Counted from the stretch's first letter, positions 1 through 5,810 are shown. The stretch: 6,144 nucleotides of DNA from RGIG3009 sp045648765 (GCA_045648765.1 JAZROQ010000060.1:1-6144), one strand, 5' to 3'. Notes: generated from the letters alone by a model not told the origin. Program-made: numbers and translations.

Positions 1-811
1 CGGCGGTGGGACCGACCAGCATGTTGCCGTGAATGGTGGGGCACATCAGCTTACCTTTGGTAACTTTTGTCGGGATAGGTAACACAATATGTTCCACTTG
101 GCACGAAGTGTTCTTATCAAGAATAAAGAACTGACCTTTACGAGCCACCACTTTGTATTCGGCTTTGCCAACCATTTCGGCAATTTCATCGCAGTAAAGA
201 CCGGCGCAGTTGATAACGTATTTGGTTTCAATTTCTTCACCGGTGGTCACAACGCTCTTCACTTTACCGTTTTCGGTTTTAATGTCTACCACTTTTGTGT
301 TCAGCAAAAACTCAACACCGTTGGCATTGGCGTTTTCGGCAAGTGCTTGAACCAAAATAAACGGGTCAATAATGCTCTCGCGCGGAATCCACAAACCACC
401 TTTTACTTCGGGGTTCAAATTCGGTTCCATTTCGAGCAGTTCTTTACCCGTTTTGTATTCCACGTCGTATACGCGGTTGTTAAATGCTTTTTGTTTAATA
501 GCGGGCAGTTTTTCAAACTGCTCGTCGGTAATGGCGGGGAGAATAGCGCCAATTCGCGAAAAAGGCACATCCAAATCCCGCGTGATTTCATCGTACATCG
601 GGTTTGCCGCTACCACCAATTGCGATTCCAACGTACCGGGCGCAGCATCGTAACCGGTATGTATAATAGCACTGTTCGATTTTGACGCGTCACCGCCAAC
701 ATCCTCGTTTTTCTCGACGACAATTACATCGACCGCGTATTTCGAAAGCTCACGTGCAACCGCACAGCCAACAGCACCCGCGCCAATGACAACAACGTCT
801 GTTTTCAGCAT
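1..811 (-). CDS. FAD-dependent oxidoreductase, GlpA/LhgO-like (partial, C-terminus off the left edge)
   Basis: Only the N-terminal 270 residues are present; the frame is open to base 1. The protein starts with a Rossmann dinucleotide-binding fold: VVVIGAGAVG has Gly10, Gly12 and Gly15 in GxGxxG spacing, and Glu33 in VVEKN is the expected ligand of the FAD adenosine ribose. The stretch SNSAIIHTGY (45-54) and the later NCAGLYCDEI (201-210) are typical of the DAO-type family holding anaerobic glycerol-3-phosphate dehydrogenase subunit A and L-2-hydroxyglutarate oxidase. Clostridial relatives are usually about 480-500 residues with a C-terminal BFD-like [2Fe-2S] domain, which cannot be checked here. 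The ATG at 811 has a purine-rich site (GGGAAGG) about 7-8 bases upstream. The gene follows a DeoR/GlpR repressor with 79 bases between, and that gap holds a consensus promoter and operator. The GlpA-like fold is secure; the substrate (glycerol-3-phosphate, a 2-hydroxy acid or other) is inference. Confidence 0.88.
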   Translation of the reverse strand, partial: MLKTDVVVIGAGAVGCAVARELSKYAVDVIVVEKNEDVGGDASKSNSAIIHTGYDAAPGTLESQLVVAANPMYDEITRDLDVPFSRIGAILPAITDEQFEKLPAIKQKAFNNRVYDVEYKTGKELLEMEPNLNPEVKGGLWIPRESIIDPFILVQALAENANANGVEFLLNTKVVDIKTENGKVKSVVTTGEEIETKYVINCAGLYCDEIAEMVGKAEYKVVARKGQFFILDKNTSCQVEHIVLPIPTKVTKGKLMCPTIHGNMLVGPTA

Positions 812-845
812 AAAAAACACCTTCCCTTTGTATTTTAACAAGGCG

Positions 846-874
846 ATTATAACACCTTGTCAAAATGTTGTCAA
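846..874 (-). promoter_or_regulatory. Consensus sigma-A promoter for the FAD oxidoreductase gene
   Basis: Read on the minus strand, TTGACA (874-869) is separated by exactly 17 bases from TATAAT (851-846), so both boxes match consensus perfectly. The start of transcription should fall near 839, giving a leader of about 28 bases before the ATG at 811. The 21-bp sequence shared with the upstream repressor gene (854-874) covers the whole -35 box and most of the spacer. A bound repressor should therefore exclude RNA polymerase. Boxes and spacing are seen directly; activity and repression are inferred. Confidence 0.82.
854..874. repeat. Putative DeoR-family operator, copy 1 (21-bp repeat)
   Basis: The 21 bases here are identical to 1686-1706; the core is CCTTGTCAAAATGTTGTCAA. 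It contains two direct 11-base units, TTGTCAAAATG (857-867) and TTGTCAAGATG (868-878), so the half-sites lie about one helical turn apart on the same face of the DNA. An adjoining inverted repeat (AAGATGT at 873-879, ACATCTT at 886-892) runs into the stop codon of the repressor gene and may be an extra contact site or a weak hairpin. The assignment to the neighbouring DeoR-type protein is inferred from location and from the exact copy upstream of its own gene. Confidence 0.7.
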
Positions 875-890
875 GATGTTTTAACACATC

Positions 891-1649
891 TTACTTGGCA
901 ATAATCACTTTTACGCCTTGGCTTTCGATGTCTTTTATCAGTTGTTTGGGTGCTTTGGCATCGGTAATCACCATATCAATATCACTCAATGGGCAAACGT
1001 TGTTCATGGCGCGAATTCCAAGTTTGGACGAGTCGGCAAGAACAATGGATTTGGTGGCGTTTTTAATCAATTGCCGATGCAACTGCGCTTCCCCTGTGTG
1101 AAAGTCGGTCACGCCGTCGGCGGTGATACCGCCAATACCGATAAACGCCTTGTCCACGTTAAAACACGAAAGGTTTTGCTCGGCAGGGAATCCCGATAAC
1201 GTCAGTTCTTTGGAACGTAAACTCCCACCCGAAAGAATCACACTGCAACCGGGAATTTCGCTAAGTTCCACCGCTGTTCGCAACGCGTTGGTAAACACGG
1301 TTATATTCGCCAAACTCGGTATATGTTGCGCCATCGCCTGAACCGTGGTTCCCACGCCAAGGTATATCGCTTCCTCGGGACAAACCAGCTTTGCCGCCGC
1401 TGCCGCAATGGCGTTTTTTTCTCCTTCGCGCGCTTTTGCTCTGCTGGCGTATTCCGGCTCACTGCCAAGCGAAACGTTGGCAACCGCGCCGCCGTATACG
1501 CGGCGCAAATATCCTTGCGATTCCAAGTATTCCAGATCGCGGCGCACTGTTTCTATCGAAATATCAAACTTCTCCATAAGCTCGGCATTTTTAACGGTTC
1601 GGTTTTTGGTAACCATATCAATAATCTGCATTCTTCTGTCAAGTTTCAT
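891..1649 (-). CDS. DeoR/GlpR-family transcriptional repressor
   Basis: This is a full-length DeoR-family regulator of 252 residues, the usual size. The N-terminal winged helix-turn-helix covers about residues 5-57, with the recognition segment around SIETVRRDLEYLESQG (31-46) and the wing YLRRVYGG (47-54), which is the family signature. The C-terminal sugar-phosphate-sensing (DeoRC) domain shows GVGTT (98-102), TNALRTAVEL (120-129), LSGG (139-142), DKAFIGIGGI (166-175) and LADSSKLG (204-211). The residue usually seen as Asp in the DxGTT loop is Gly98 here, which may alter effector preference. The ATG at 1649 has AAGGAG 8-9 bases upstream. The gene lies directly upstream of, and codirectional with, the FAD oxidoreductase. 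The same 21-bp sequence precedes both genes, so autorepression plus control of the oxidoreductase is likely. The inducer is unknown; glycerol-3-phosphate is a guess from the neighbour. Confidence 0.93.
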   Translation of the reverse strand: MKLDRRMQIIDMVTKNRTVKNAELMEKFDISIETVRRDLEYLESQGYLRRVYGGAVANVSLGSEPEYASRAKAREGEKNAIAAAAAKLVCPEEAIYLGVGTTVQAMAQHIPSLANITVFTNALRTAVELSEIPGCSVILSGGSLRSKELTLSGFPAEQNLSCFNVDKAFIGIGGITADGVTDFHTGEAQLHRQLIKNATKSIVLADSSKLGIRAMNNVCPLSDIDMVITDAKAPKQLIKDIESQGVKVIIAK

Positions 1650-1685
1650 GTGTATGCACTCCTTAAAATTGTGTAACTTTTTAAA

Positions 1686-1706
1686 ACCTTGTCAAAATGT
1701 TGTCAA
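1686..1706. repeat. Putative DeoR-family operator, copy 2 (21-bp repeat)
   Basis: An exact second copy of 854-874 lies 37 bases upstream of the repressor start codon. It again contains tandem 11-base units, TTGTCAAAATG (1689-1699) and TTGTCAAAAAT (1700-1710), the second diverging at its end. Flanking bases differ from copy 1 on both sides, so the conservation is limited to the presumed binding site. This is what is expected of an operator rather than of a recent duplication. Confidence 0.7.
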
Positions 1707-1710
1707 AAAT

Positions 1711-1739
1711 AGTATGCCACAAACCACAAAAAATGTCAA
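1711..1739 (-). promoter_or_regulatory. Probable promoter of the DeoR-family repressor
   Basis: On the minus strand TTGACA (1739-1734) is followed after 17 bases by CATACT (1716-1711), four of six matches to the -10 consensus. Transcription would start near 1704, inside the 21-bp operator copy, so repressor would sit on the start site. A competing reading uses the TTGACA inside the operator (1706-1701) with TAAAAA (1683-1678), also at 17 bases. Either way the operator overlaps the promoter. The -10 is weaker than at the target gene, as would suit an autoregulated repressor. Confidence 0.5.
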
Positions 1740-1758
1740 TATAAAGGGGCGAAAAAAT

Positions 1759-1785
1759 AAAAACCCCCGCTCGGCGGGGGTTTTT
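1759..1785 (-). terminator. Intrinsic terminator, symmetric, after the YgjV-family gene
   Basis: Seven G/C pairs (1764-1770 with 1774-1780) enclose a three-base TCG loop, and the stem is extended by A5 (1759-1763) facing T5 (1781-1785). The hairpin lies about 20 bases past the stop codon at 1805. Since A and T runs flank both sides it could stop transcription from either direction. It separates the esterase-to-YgjV block from the repressor promoter at 1711-1739. Confidence 0.9.
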
Positions 1786-1804
1786 CAAAACTTTTTGTAT
1801 GTCG

Positions 1805-2350
1805 TTAAACAGAGATGTTTTCTTTCTTTTCTTTTTTGAACACGTAAAACCGAAACCACGCGACAATCACCGATAACAGGCTGATACAGTCACTAATCAG
1901 TGCAAAATACAAACCGTTGATGGCGCCGTTGGCAATCCAAAACAAAAATCCGATAAACGAAACCAAACGAATATTCGATTCCTTTTTACAAAACATCGAA
2001 AGGCAAATCACAGCGCCGGCAATAATGGGTATACTGTCGAGCACAGAGGTAAAACTCAAACAACCGGCAGCAACGGTTGCCGCAATAAAAAAGTATAACC
2101 AAGCGACGTGGTTTGCCCATTTGTGTTTCATCCCCAAAAAGAAGACAACGGCTCTTGCAAAAGCAATAAAACATACCGCGGAGCTGACAATAGCGCCTTG
2201 AAAGAAGAAATACAACACCCACGATAACGAGCAAAAAATGTTATACAGCAAAATACCGTGTCTCGTTTTTGCTTGGTAGGTAAGTGCCGCCAAAACAAGC
2301 GCCACCATACCAAAAAAATTGTGATATAAAAAGTCAAGTACCTGTGCCAT
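1805..2350 (-). CDS. YgjV-family inner-membrane protein
   Basis: The product is a 181-residue, very hydrophobic protein with about six or seven membrane segments (roughly 8-24, 33-50, 54-73, 81-99, 105-121, 128-148, 151-171) and a basic tail ending KKEKKENISV. The second half, SIPIIAGAVICLSMFCKK then RLVSFIGFLFWIANGAING, aligns by eye with the matching part of Escherichia coli YgjV (183 residues), whose function is unknown. The start chosen is the ATG at 2350, which has GAGGTGA just upstream. An in-frame TTG at 2392 would add 14 residues but has no ribosome site and would overlap the predicted -10 box. A private promoter (2381-2409) suggests it can be expressed apart from the genes before it. 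A strong terminator follows its stop. A transport role has not been shown for the family, and I do not assign one. Confidence 0.8.
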   Translation of the reverse strand: MAQVLDFLYHNFFGMVALVLAALTYQAKTRHGILLYNIFCSLSWVLYFFFQGAIVSSAVCFIAFARAVVFFLGMKHKWANHVAWLYFFIAATVAAGCLSFTSVLDSIPIIAGAVICLSMFCKKESNIRLVSFIGFLFWIANGAINGLYFALISDCISLLSVIVAWFRFYVFKKEKKENISV

Positions 2351-2380
2351 AGTTATCACCTCAAAAAATCTTGCCAAACT

Positions 2381-2409
2381 AGAATATTCCAAAAACGGTG
2401 ACTTGTCAA
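2381..2409 (-). promoter_or_regulatory. Probable internal promoter for the YgjV-family gene
   Basis: TTGACA (2409-2404) is followed after 17 bases by TATTCT (2386-2381) on the minus strand. The -35 box contains the stop codon (2408-2406) of the upstream acetyltransferase. Transcription would start near 2374, leaving a leader of about 24 bases before the ATG at 2350. It explains the 55-base gap here, which is larger than the other gaps in this run of genes. Confidence 0.55.
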
Positions 2410-2843
2410 TACGTTAATTCCATTTTCACGTGCCAAACGCCTTCTTCCAAAAACGGTTTCGATGTGGCAACAAACCCGAATTTTTCATAAAACCCCACAG
2501 CGTGTTGCTGCGAATGAAGTTGAACACGTGAACAAACCATATTTTGCTTAATAAAATCCAAACTTTGCTTCATAAGTTCAGACCCAAAACCTTGTCTGTG
2601 ATGCAACGAAAGCACACGCCCGATACACACCGTGTCGGGCTCGTTTTTCAAATAAAAAGCGCGTAAATAAGCAATCACTTCGCCCTCGTTTTCCAAAAAC
2701 AAATGATAACTGTCATAGTCAACGCGGTCCATGTCTTGGCAAAGGATATTTTGTTCAAGCATAAATATTTGCGACCGTGACCGCAAAATTTCATACAATT
2801 GCGAAAGTGTCAGCTCGTCAAACGGCTTTGCCATAAACTCCAT
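2406..2843 (-). CDS. GNAT-family N-acetyltransferase, ElaA-like
   Basis: A 145-residue single-domain acetyltransferase, close to the ElaA size of about 150. Family marks are the N-terminal FDELTLSQLYEILRSRSQIF (8-27) leading into MLEQN (28-32), the HLFLENEGEVIAYLRAF strand pair (47-63), IGRVLSLHHRQGFG (74-87) carrying the acetyl-CoA pyrophosphate loop, and VGFYEKFGF (116-124). The loop is HRQGFG, so the usual first Arg/Gln of the Q/RxxGxG pattern is His82. Family knowledge supports acetyl transfer from acetyl-CoA to an amine; ElaA substrates are not well defined. The ATG at 2843 has AGGAG six bases upstream. It follows the NodB-like gene by 14 bases, with the ribosome site almost touching that gene's stop codon, so the two are probably cotranscribed and perhaps coupled. 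An in-frame ATG at 2834 is less well placed. Confidence 0.88.
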   Translation of the reverse strand: MEFMAKPFDELTLSQLYEILRSRSQIFMLEQNILCQDMDRVDYDSYHLFLENEGEVIAYLRAFYLKNEPDTVCIGRVLSLHHRQGFGSELMKQSLDFIKQNMVCSRVQLHSQQHAVGFYEKFGFVATSKPFLEEGVWHVKMELTY

Positions 2844-2857
2844 GCTTTTCTCCTAAC

Positions 2858-3640
2858 TTATACCGTGATTTTCTCTTCAAAAAAGCAACTGTGGTATCCG
2901 TTTTCACTCAAAAAAGAGAAGGTTTGCCGCAACTTATCTTCAAACTCCGGTTGATAGTACTGATAATCCTCATAAAAAAACTGCTCGTGAATCATCACCC
3001 AAACGGCATCTCGGTCCAACTTTTGCGATAGTAACTCCAAAATCCTTTCGGTGGAATACACGTTCAAAATCACGTCAATCGGCGCAAACACCATGTCATT
3101 TTTAACCACCATTTTCCCCGCTCGCAAAAGCGATGCCTGTTCTTCCGCCAATTCATAAGAGGTTCGCGGCATGACGTCGTTGCCAAAAAGCCCCAACAAC
3201 CCTTTCACGTGATTGTCCGCAAGGGCGCGTAATCCGTCGGACGTGGCAAGGCAAAAATGAACGGTGGTGGTGTCGGCCAACGCGTCGGGGGAGGCAAACC
3301 GCATAATTTGCTCGTGCACGGCTTTGCAATCCTCATACACTTCGTCATACCCCGAAAACTCATACGGTTTCATGCTCTCCCACTGCGAATGAAACGATAA
3401 CTTTAACCAATCGGCATTCTGCTTCCATTCATCGTAATATTCATCCGTCACTTGCGAAAGGTTAAAATCGCCATCAATTGTGCGATAAAACAAATTCAAC
3501 TGCACTTTAAGCCCTAACTCGTTGTGCAACCGCTTGTACATAGCAAGATACGGATGTTCAAACAAACTACCGTATTTACGCTCGATAATTTCTTTCAAAA
3601 AACGAATGTTATCATCCACCGTAAAACAAAACGTTTTCAT
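2858..3640 (-). CDS. Polysaccharide-deacetylase-like (NodB-fold) protein, cytoplasmic
   Basis: A 260-residue protein with no signal peptide. It begins MKTFCFTVDDN, resembling motif 1 of NodB/carbohydrate-esterase-4 domains, with Asp9 and Asp10 at the place of the catalytic base and metal ligand. A later LSFHSQWES (81-89) matches the start of the H(S/T)xxH metal motif, but the second His is Glu88. TTVHFCLATSDGLRAL (125-140) and WVMIHEQFFYED (214-225), with His128 and His218, sit where later barrel strands carry active-site residues. I believe related clostridial proteins share the phrases FEHPYL, LKVQLNLFY and NADWLKLSFH, but I cannot name a characterised one. The ATG at 3640 follows AAAAGGGGG with a six-base gap; a longer frame starting at 3706 overlaps the esterase gene and is unlikely. 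It lies 22 bases after the esterase stop codon, hinting at joint action on acetylated sugars. The fold is probable; catalysis is uncertain. Confidence 0.62.
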   Translation of the reverse strand: MKTFCFTVDDNIRFLKEIIERKYGSLFEHPYLAMYKRLHNELGLKVQLNLFYRTIDGDFNLSQVTDEYYDEWKQNADWLKLSFHSQWESMKPYEFSGYDEVYEDCKAVHEQIMRFASPDALADTTTVHFCLATSDGLRALADNHVKGLLGLFGNDVMPRTSYELAEEQASLLRAGKMVVKNDMVFAPIDVILNVYSTERILELLSQKLDRDAVWVMIHEQFFYEDYQYYQPEFEDKLRQTFSFLSENGYHSCFFEEKITV

Positions 3641-3662
3641 AAAAAGCCCCCTTTTAAAAAAG

Positions 3663-4661
3663 TTACATATATCTAAGCAACTTCGCAATCCGCTGTGCCA
3701 AAGCATATTTTTTGGTCGGGTGTATGTCGTTGCTTTGGCAAACGTCGGCAGAAATAACGGTACTCACTTTTTTCTTGGTAAACTGAATATCAAACTGTGA
3801 CCGCTGAACCGCTTTCCAAAACTTGTCATTGCGCACGTCGTAATTGGCAATTTGAACAATAACAAAGGGGAGTGCAGGGGCCATAAAATCCTCGCGCCAT
3901 CGGTCGATCAAAAGCGAAAGTTCTTTTCCGTAAGTCACCGATTCTTCGCCAAACGTATCACTCTCACCTTGGTACCAAACAACTGCCGAAAGCGCAAACG
4001 GAATAATTTGAGTTAACAGATCGTTATACAGCACACCGTCACCGTTAAACACCGCAAACTCGCCATCGTAATGCCCGGTGCCTTTGGTTTTCAGCGGAAT
4101 GTTAATTCCGTGCTGCTCAAACCATCCTTGGGGTACCCAACTTTCAATCACCGAACCGCCTTGATAACTCACAAGAATACCAACAGCAACGTCCTTTTCT
4201 TTTGCCAACATATTCCCCGCAAAATAGGCCAAAGCCGACCATTCTTTCACGGTATCCTTTTCGGCGACCACCCAACCGTCGGCGGCTTTAAAATAATCGT
4301 CACCAAACGAACGGTCGGGGGAAAACAGCCGCAGCTTATCGTTAGACTCGCAAAACTCCAAAGCGTTTTCGGCGGATTTCGTCAAAAAAGCCATGTTGGA
4401 TTGCCCCGAAAACAAGAAAACTTTTCCCACGTAAATATCGTCAAAGTCAATCGTTTGACCGTTTGCGCAAAAAGTAAGCGTGTAAGGACCACCACAGTCC
4501 ATTGGCTCAAACTCCACCATCCAGTTTTCATTTTCAGAAATAACTGTTTTGGTAGCACCCGCAAAAGTGATTTGCGCCGTTCCCGCCCCCGTACCGAAAA
4601 TGCGAATCGGCTGCGAATGTGCAAACACCATGTGCGACGAAAAAACAGAAGCTAATTTCAT
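3663..4661 (-). CDS. Sialate O-acetylesterase-like SGNH hydrolase (SASA domain)
   Basis: 332 residues. Residues 1-78 form the N-terminal beta domain typical of bacterial sialate/carbohydrate 9-O-acetylesterases, with VFSSHMVF, QPIRIFGTG, ENWMVEFEPMDCGGPYTL and the lead-in IDFDDIYVGK. The SGNH hydrolase domain then shows LFSGQSNM with nucleophile Ser88, VSYQGGS (165-170), VVWYQGES (227-234) and the late block NDIHPTKK (311-318) with Asp312 and His314 completing the triad. The protein is shorter than many family members (450-650 residues) and lacks their inserted or C-terminal domain. There is no signal peptide, so it should act in the cytoplasm, removing acetyl groups from imported sugars such as acetylated sialic acid or xylo-oligosaccharides; no sialic-acid catabolic genes are visible here. 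The ATG at 4661 has AAGGAG nine bases upstream. It is the first gene after the promoter at 4692-4720 and probably heads the operon. Confidence 0.87.
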   Translation of the reverse strand: MKLASVFSSHMVFAHSQPIRIFGTGAGTAQITFAGATKTVISENENWMVEFEPMDCGGPYTLTFCANGQTIDFDDIYVGKVFLFSGQSNMAFLTKSAENALEFCESNDKLRLFSPDRSFGDDYFKAADGWVVAEKDTVKEWSALAYFAGNMLAKEKDVAVGILVSYQGGSVIESWVPQGWFEQHGINIPLKTKGTGHYDGEFAVFNGDGVLYNDLLTQIIPFALSAVVWYQGESDTFGEESVTYGKELSLLIDRWREDFMAPALPFVIVQIANYDVRNDKFWKAVQRSQFDIQFTKKKVSTVISADVCQSNDIHPTKKYALAQRIAKLLRYM

Positions 4662-4691
4662 AAAATGTCACTCCTTACCAAATCTAAACGG

Positions 4692-4720
4692 AGTATAACA
4701 TATTAACCAAACAATCGCAA
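4692..4720 (-). promoter_or_regulatory. Promoter of the esterase operon
   Basis: On the minus strand TTGCGA (4720-4715) and TATACT (4697-4692) are 17 bases apart, with four and five of six consensus matches. The start site would be near 4685, giving a leader of about 24 bases that contains the AAGGAG of the esterase gene. It lies immediately after the terminator at 4741-4773, so the esterase block is transcriptionally separate from the lipoprotein pair. No obvious operator palindrome is seen around it. Confidence 0.65.
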
Positions 4721-4740
4721 GAAAATTTATATCCGAAAGC

Positions 4741-4773
4741 AAAAAAAGAACGAAGCATACGCTTCGTTCTTTT
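4741..4773 (-). terminator. Intrinsic terminator after the lipoprotein/anchored-protein pair
   Basis: A perfect 13-base stem (4744-4756 with 4761-4773) closes on the loop ATAC, and on the minus strand it leads into seven T residues (4747-4741). It lies about 46 bases past the stop codon at 4820. On the plus strand the T run is short, so it should work best for minus-strand transcripts. Confidence 0.92.
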
Positions 4774-4819
4774 GACCCGATATTCAAAATGGAACCGATC
4801 TGAAACTTGATTTTTTTGT

Positions 4820-5266
4820 TTATTTAGTCTCAAAATGCAAATAATAATCACCAATTGAAACAAACAGTGTTCTGCCATATTTTGAACTAATATTAGCAGT
4901 GCCTTCCACTCCATCGATAACAACAGCATAACTTTGTCTTCTAAATGTATTCCAATATTTCACTTTATAAGTACCTTCATAGGCGTTGCCGTTAGTTGTA
5001 TCAGTCAACACCAATTTACCGTCATTGGCTTCAAGCGTCAATTCTATGGGTTTAGAAAATTTATAAAGCGGACTATCAACATCAGAAAAATCATAATCAT
5101 CATTATGAGCAACAACAAAAAGCGGTGGCTCTGCTTGTTGTGCATAAGAAAGCACCCATGCGCGCCTTTCAATAGTGGGTTTCGCAAAAAAAGCATACGC
5201 AATTATACATAGTACGATTAATATTGGAGTTAAAATATACTTTTTAAATTTCACTAACACCACCAT
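4820..5266 (-). CDS. Small signal-anchored protein of unknown function
   Basis: 148 residues from the ATG at 5266. A basic N-terminus (KFKK) leads into one hydrophobic segment (about 10-27, YILTPILIVLCIIAYAFFA) with no lipobox and no clear signal peptidase I site. The rest is therefore expected outside the membrane, held by an uncleaved anchor. The exported part looks beta-rich: alternating stretches such as KPIELTLEANDGKLVLTD, YEGTYKVKYW and SYAVVIDGVEG suggest a small beta-sandwich or barrel. I do not recognise the family. GGAG ends only three bases before the ATG, which is tight; in-frame GTG codons at 5263 and 5260 are better spaced, so the true start may be one or two codons later. It follows the lipoprotein gene by 30 bases and shares its promoter and terminator. 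Base composition is visibly more AT-rich than the genes to its left. Confidence 0.72.
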   Translation of the reverse strand: MVVLVKFKKYILTPILIVLCIIAYAFFAKPTIERRAWVLSYAQQAEPPLFVVAHNDDYDFSDVDSPLYKFSKPIELTLEANDGKLVLTDTTNGNAYEGTYKVKYWNTFRRQSYAVVIDGVEGTANISSKYGRTLFVSIGDYYLHFETK

Positions 5267-5296
5267 CTTCTCCAATATTTATTATTTAATTGATTT

Positions 5297-5791
5297 TTAC
5301 CACTTACATCGATAATAATACCAGTTTTCATCAAGTTCTATTACTTCTTCAATATCGTTTTCATCTATAAATGGCGAGTTTTTAAGAATCGCCTCCTCCG
5401 GTGTTTCCAAATCCGAATAAGGGGGAATATATAATATTGCTTGCGACCTTGGTTCATAATAAAATTCAAATAAAAGGTAATAGTGATTATCGTTATACAT
5501 TTTATTCCCATTATTATCCAAAAGATTACAATAAAACAAATCTCGTATACCTATCTTTTGGCATTTTTTGAAAACATCAAGCTCTGTTTCGGTTAATCCT
5601 TGCACTTCTTTCAACTCATACATTGATATTGGGAACGAGAGGTTTTTGCTTATCGTCAATTCGGCAGCTTCCTTTAATAATTCAAAATTTTCCGCAACAA
5701 TAGTTTTAACCTCATCAGGAGGATATTGTTTCTGACATCCGCAAAACGAAAGCATCAATATAAGAATTAAAAATAGATACATTTTCTTCAT
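5297..5791 (-). CDS. Putative lipoprotein of unknown function
   Basis: 164 residues from the ATG at 5791. The N-terminus MKKMYLFLILILMLSFCGC is a type II signal peptide; the lipid-modified Cys is most likely Cys19 (Gly at -1), though Cys17 is possible, and the -3 Phe is not the usual Leu. The mature part is acidic and aromatic-rich, with a helical stretch EVKTIVAENFELLKEAAE, then IGIRDLFYC, HYYLLFEFYYEP and the ending ENWYYYRCKW. I recall similar endings in small clostridial lipoproteins but cannot assign a family or function. The start is fixed by the promoter at 5811-5839: transcription would begin near 5804, so the frame's extension up to 5860 is not in the message. GGTGAGG lies close upstream of the ATG. 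It is followed at 30 bases by a membrane-anchored protein, suggesting a two-gene cell-surface unit of AT-rich composition. Confidence 0.78.
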   Translation of the reverse strand: MKKMYLFLILILMLSFCGCQKQYPPDEVKTIVAENFELLKEAAELTISKNLSFPISMYELKEVQGLTETELDVFKKCQKIGIRDLFYCNLLDNNGNKMYNDNHYYLLFEFYYEPRSQAILYIPPYSDLETPEEAILKNSPFIDENDIEEVIELDENWYYYRCKW

Positions 5792-5810
5792 ATCCTCACC
5801 GCCTATGCGC

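Noticed and set aside
89..685. Plus-strand open frame of 198 codons
   Set aside because: It lies antisense to the FAD oxidoreductase, whose minus frame has a clear Rossmann motif and family blocks. The plus-strand product is rich in Phe, Asn and His with no recognisable motif.
1345..1839. Plus-strand open frame of 164 codons
   Set aside because: It runs antisense through the DeoR gene, both predicted promoter elements and the terminator hairpin, so it cannot be a real gene.
2351..2392. TTG start for the YgjV-family protein
   Set aside because: There is no ribosome site, and it lies in the predicted promoter. The ATG at 2350 has GAGGTGA at good spacing.
3641..3706. N-terminal extension of the NodB-like protein to 282 residues
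   Set aside because: It would overlap the esterase coding end, has no ribosome site, and the family-like beginning MKTFCFTVDD starts at 3640 after AAAAGGGGG.
4071..4655. Plus-strand open frame of 194 codons
   Set aside because: It is a shadow of the esterase gene, which has all its catalytic blocks on the minus strand. The product is Arg/His/Asn-rich and lacks a ribosome site.
4662..4819. Riboswitch or T-box leader before the esterase operon
   Set aside because: The predicted leader is only about 24 bases. The only strong hairpin is the terminator of the preceding genes, upstream of the promoter.
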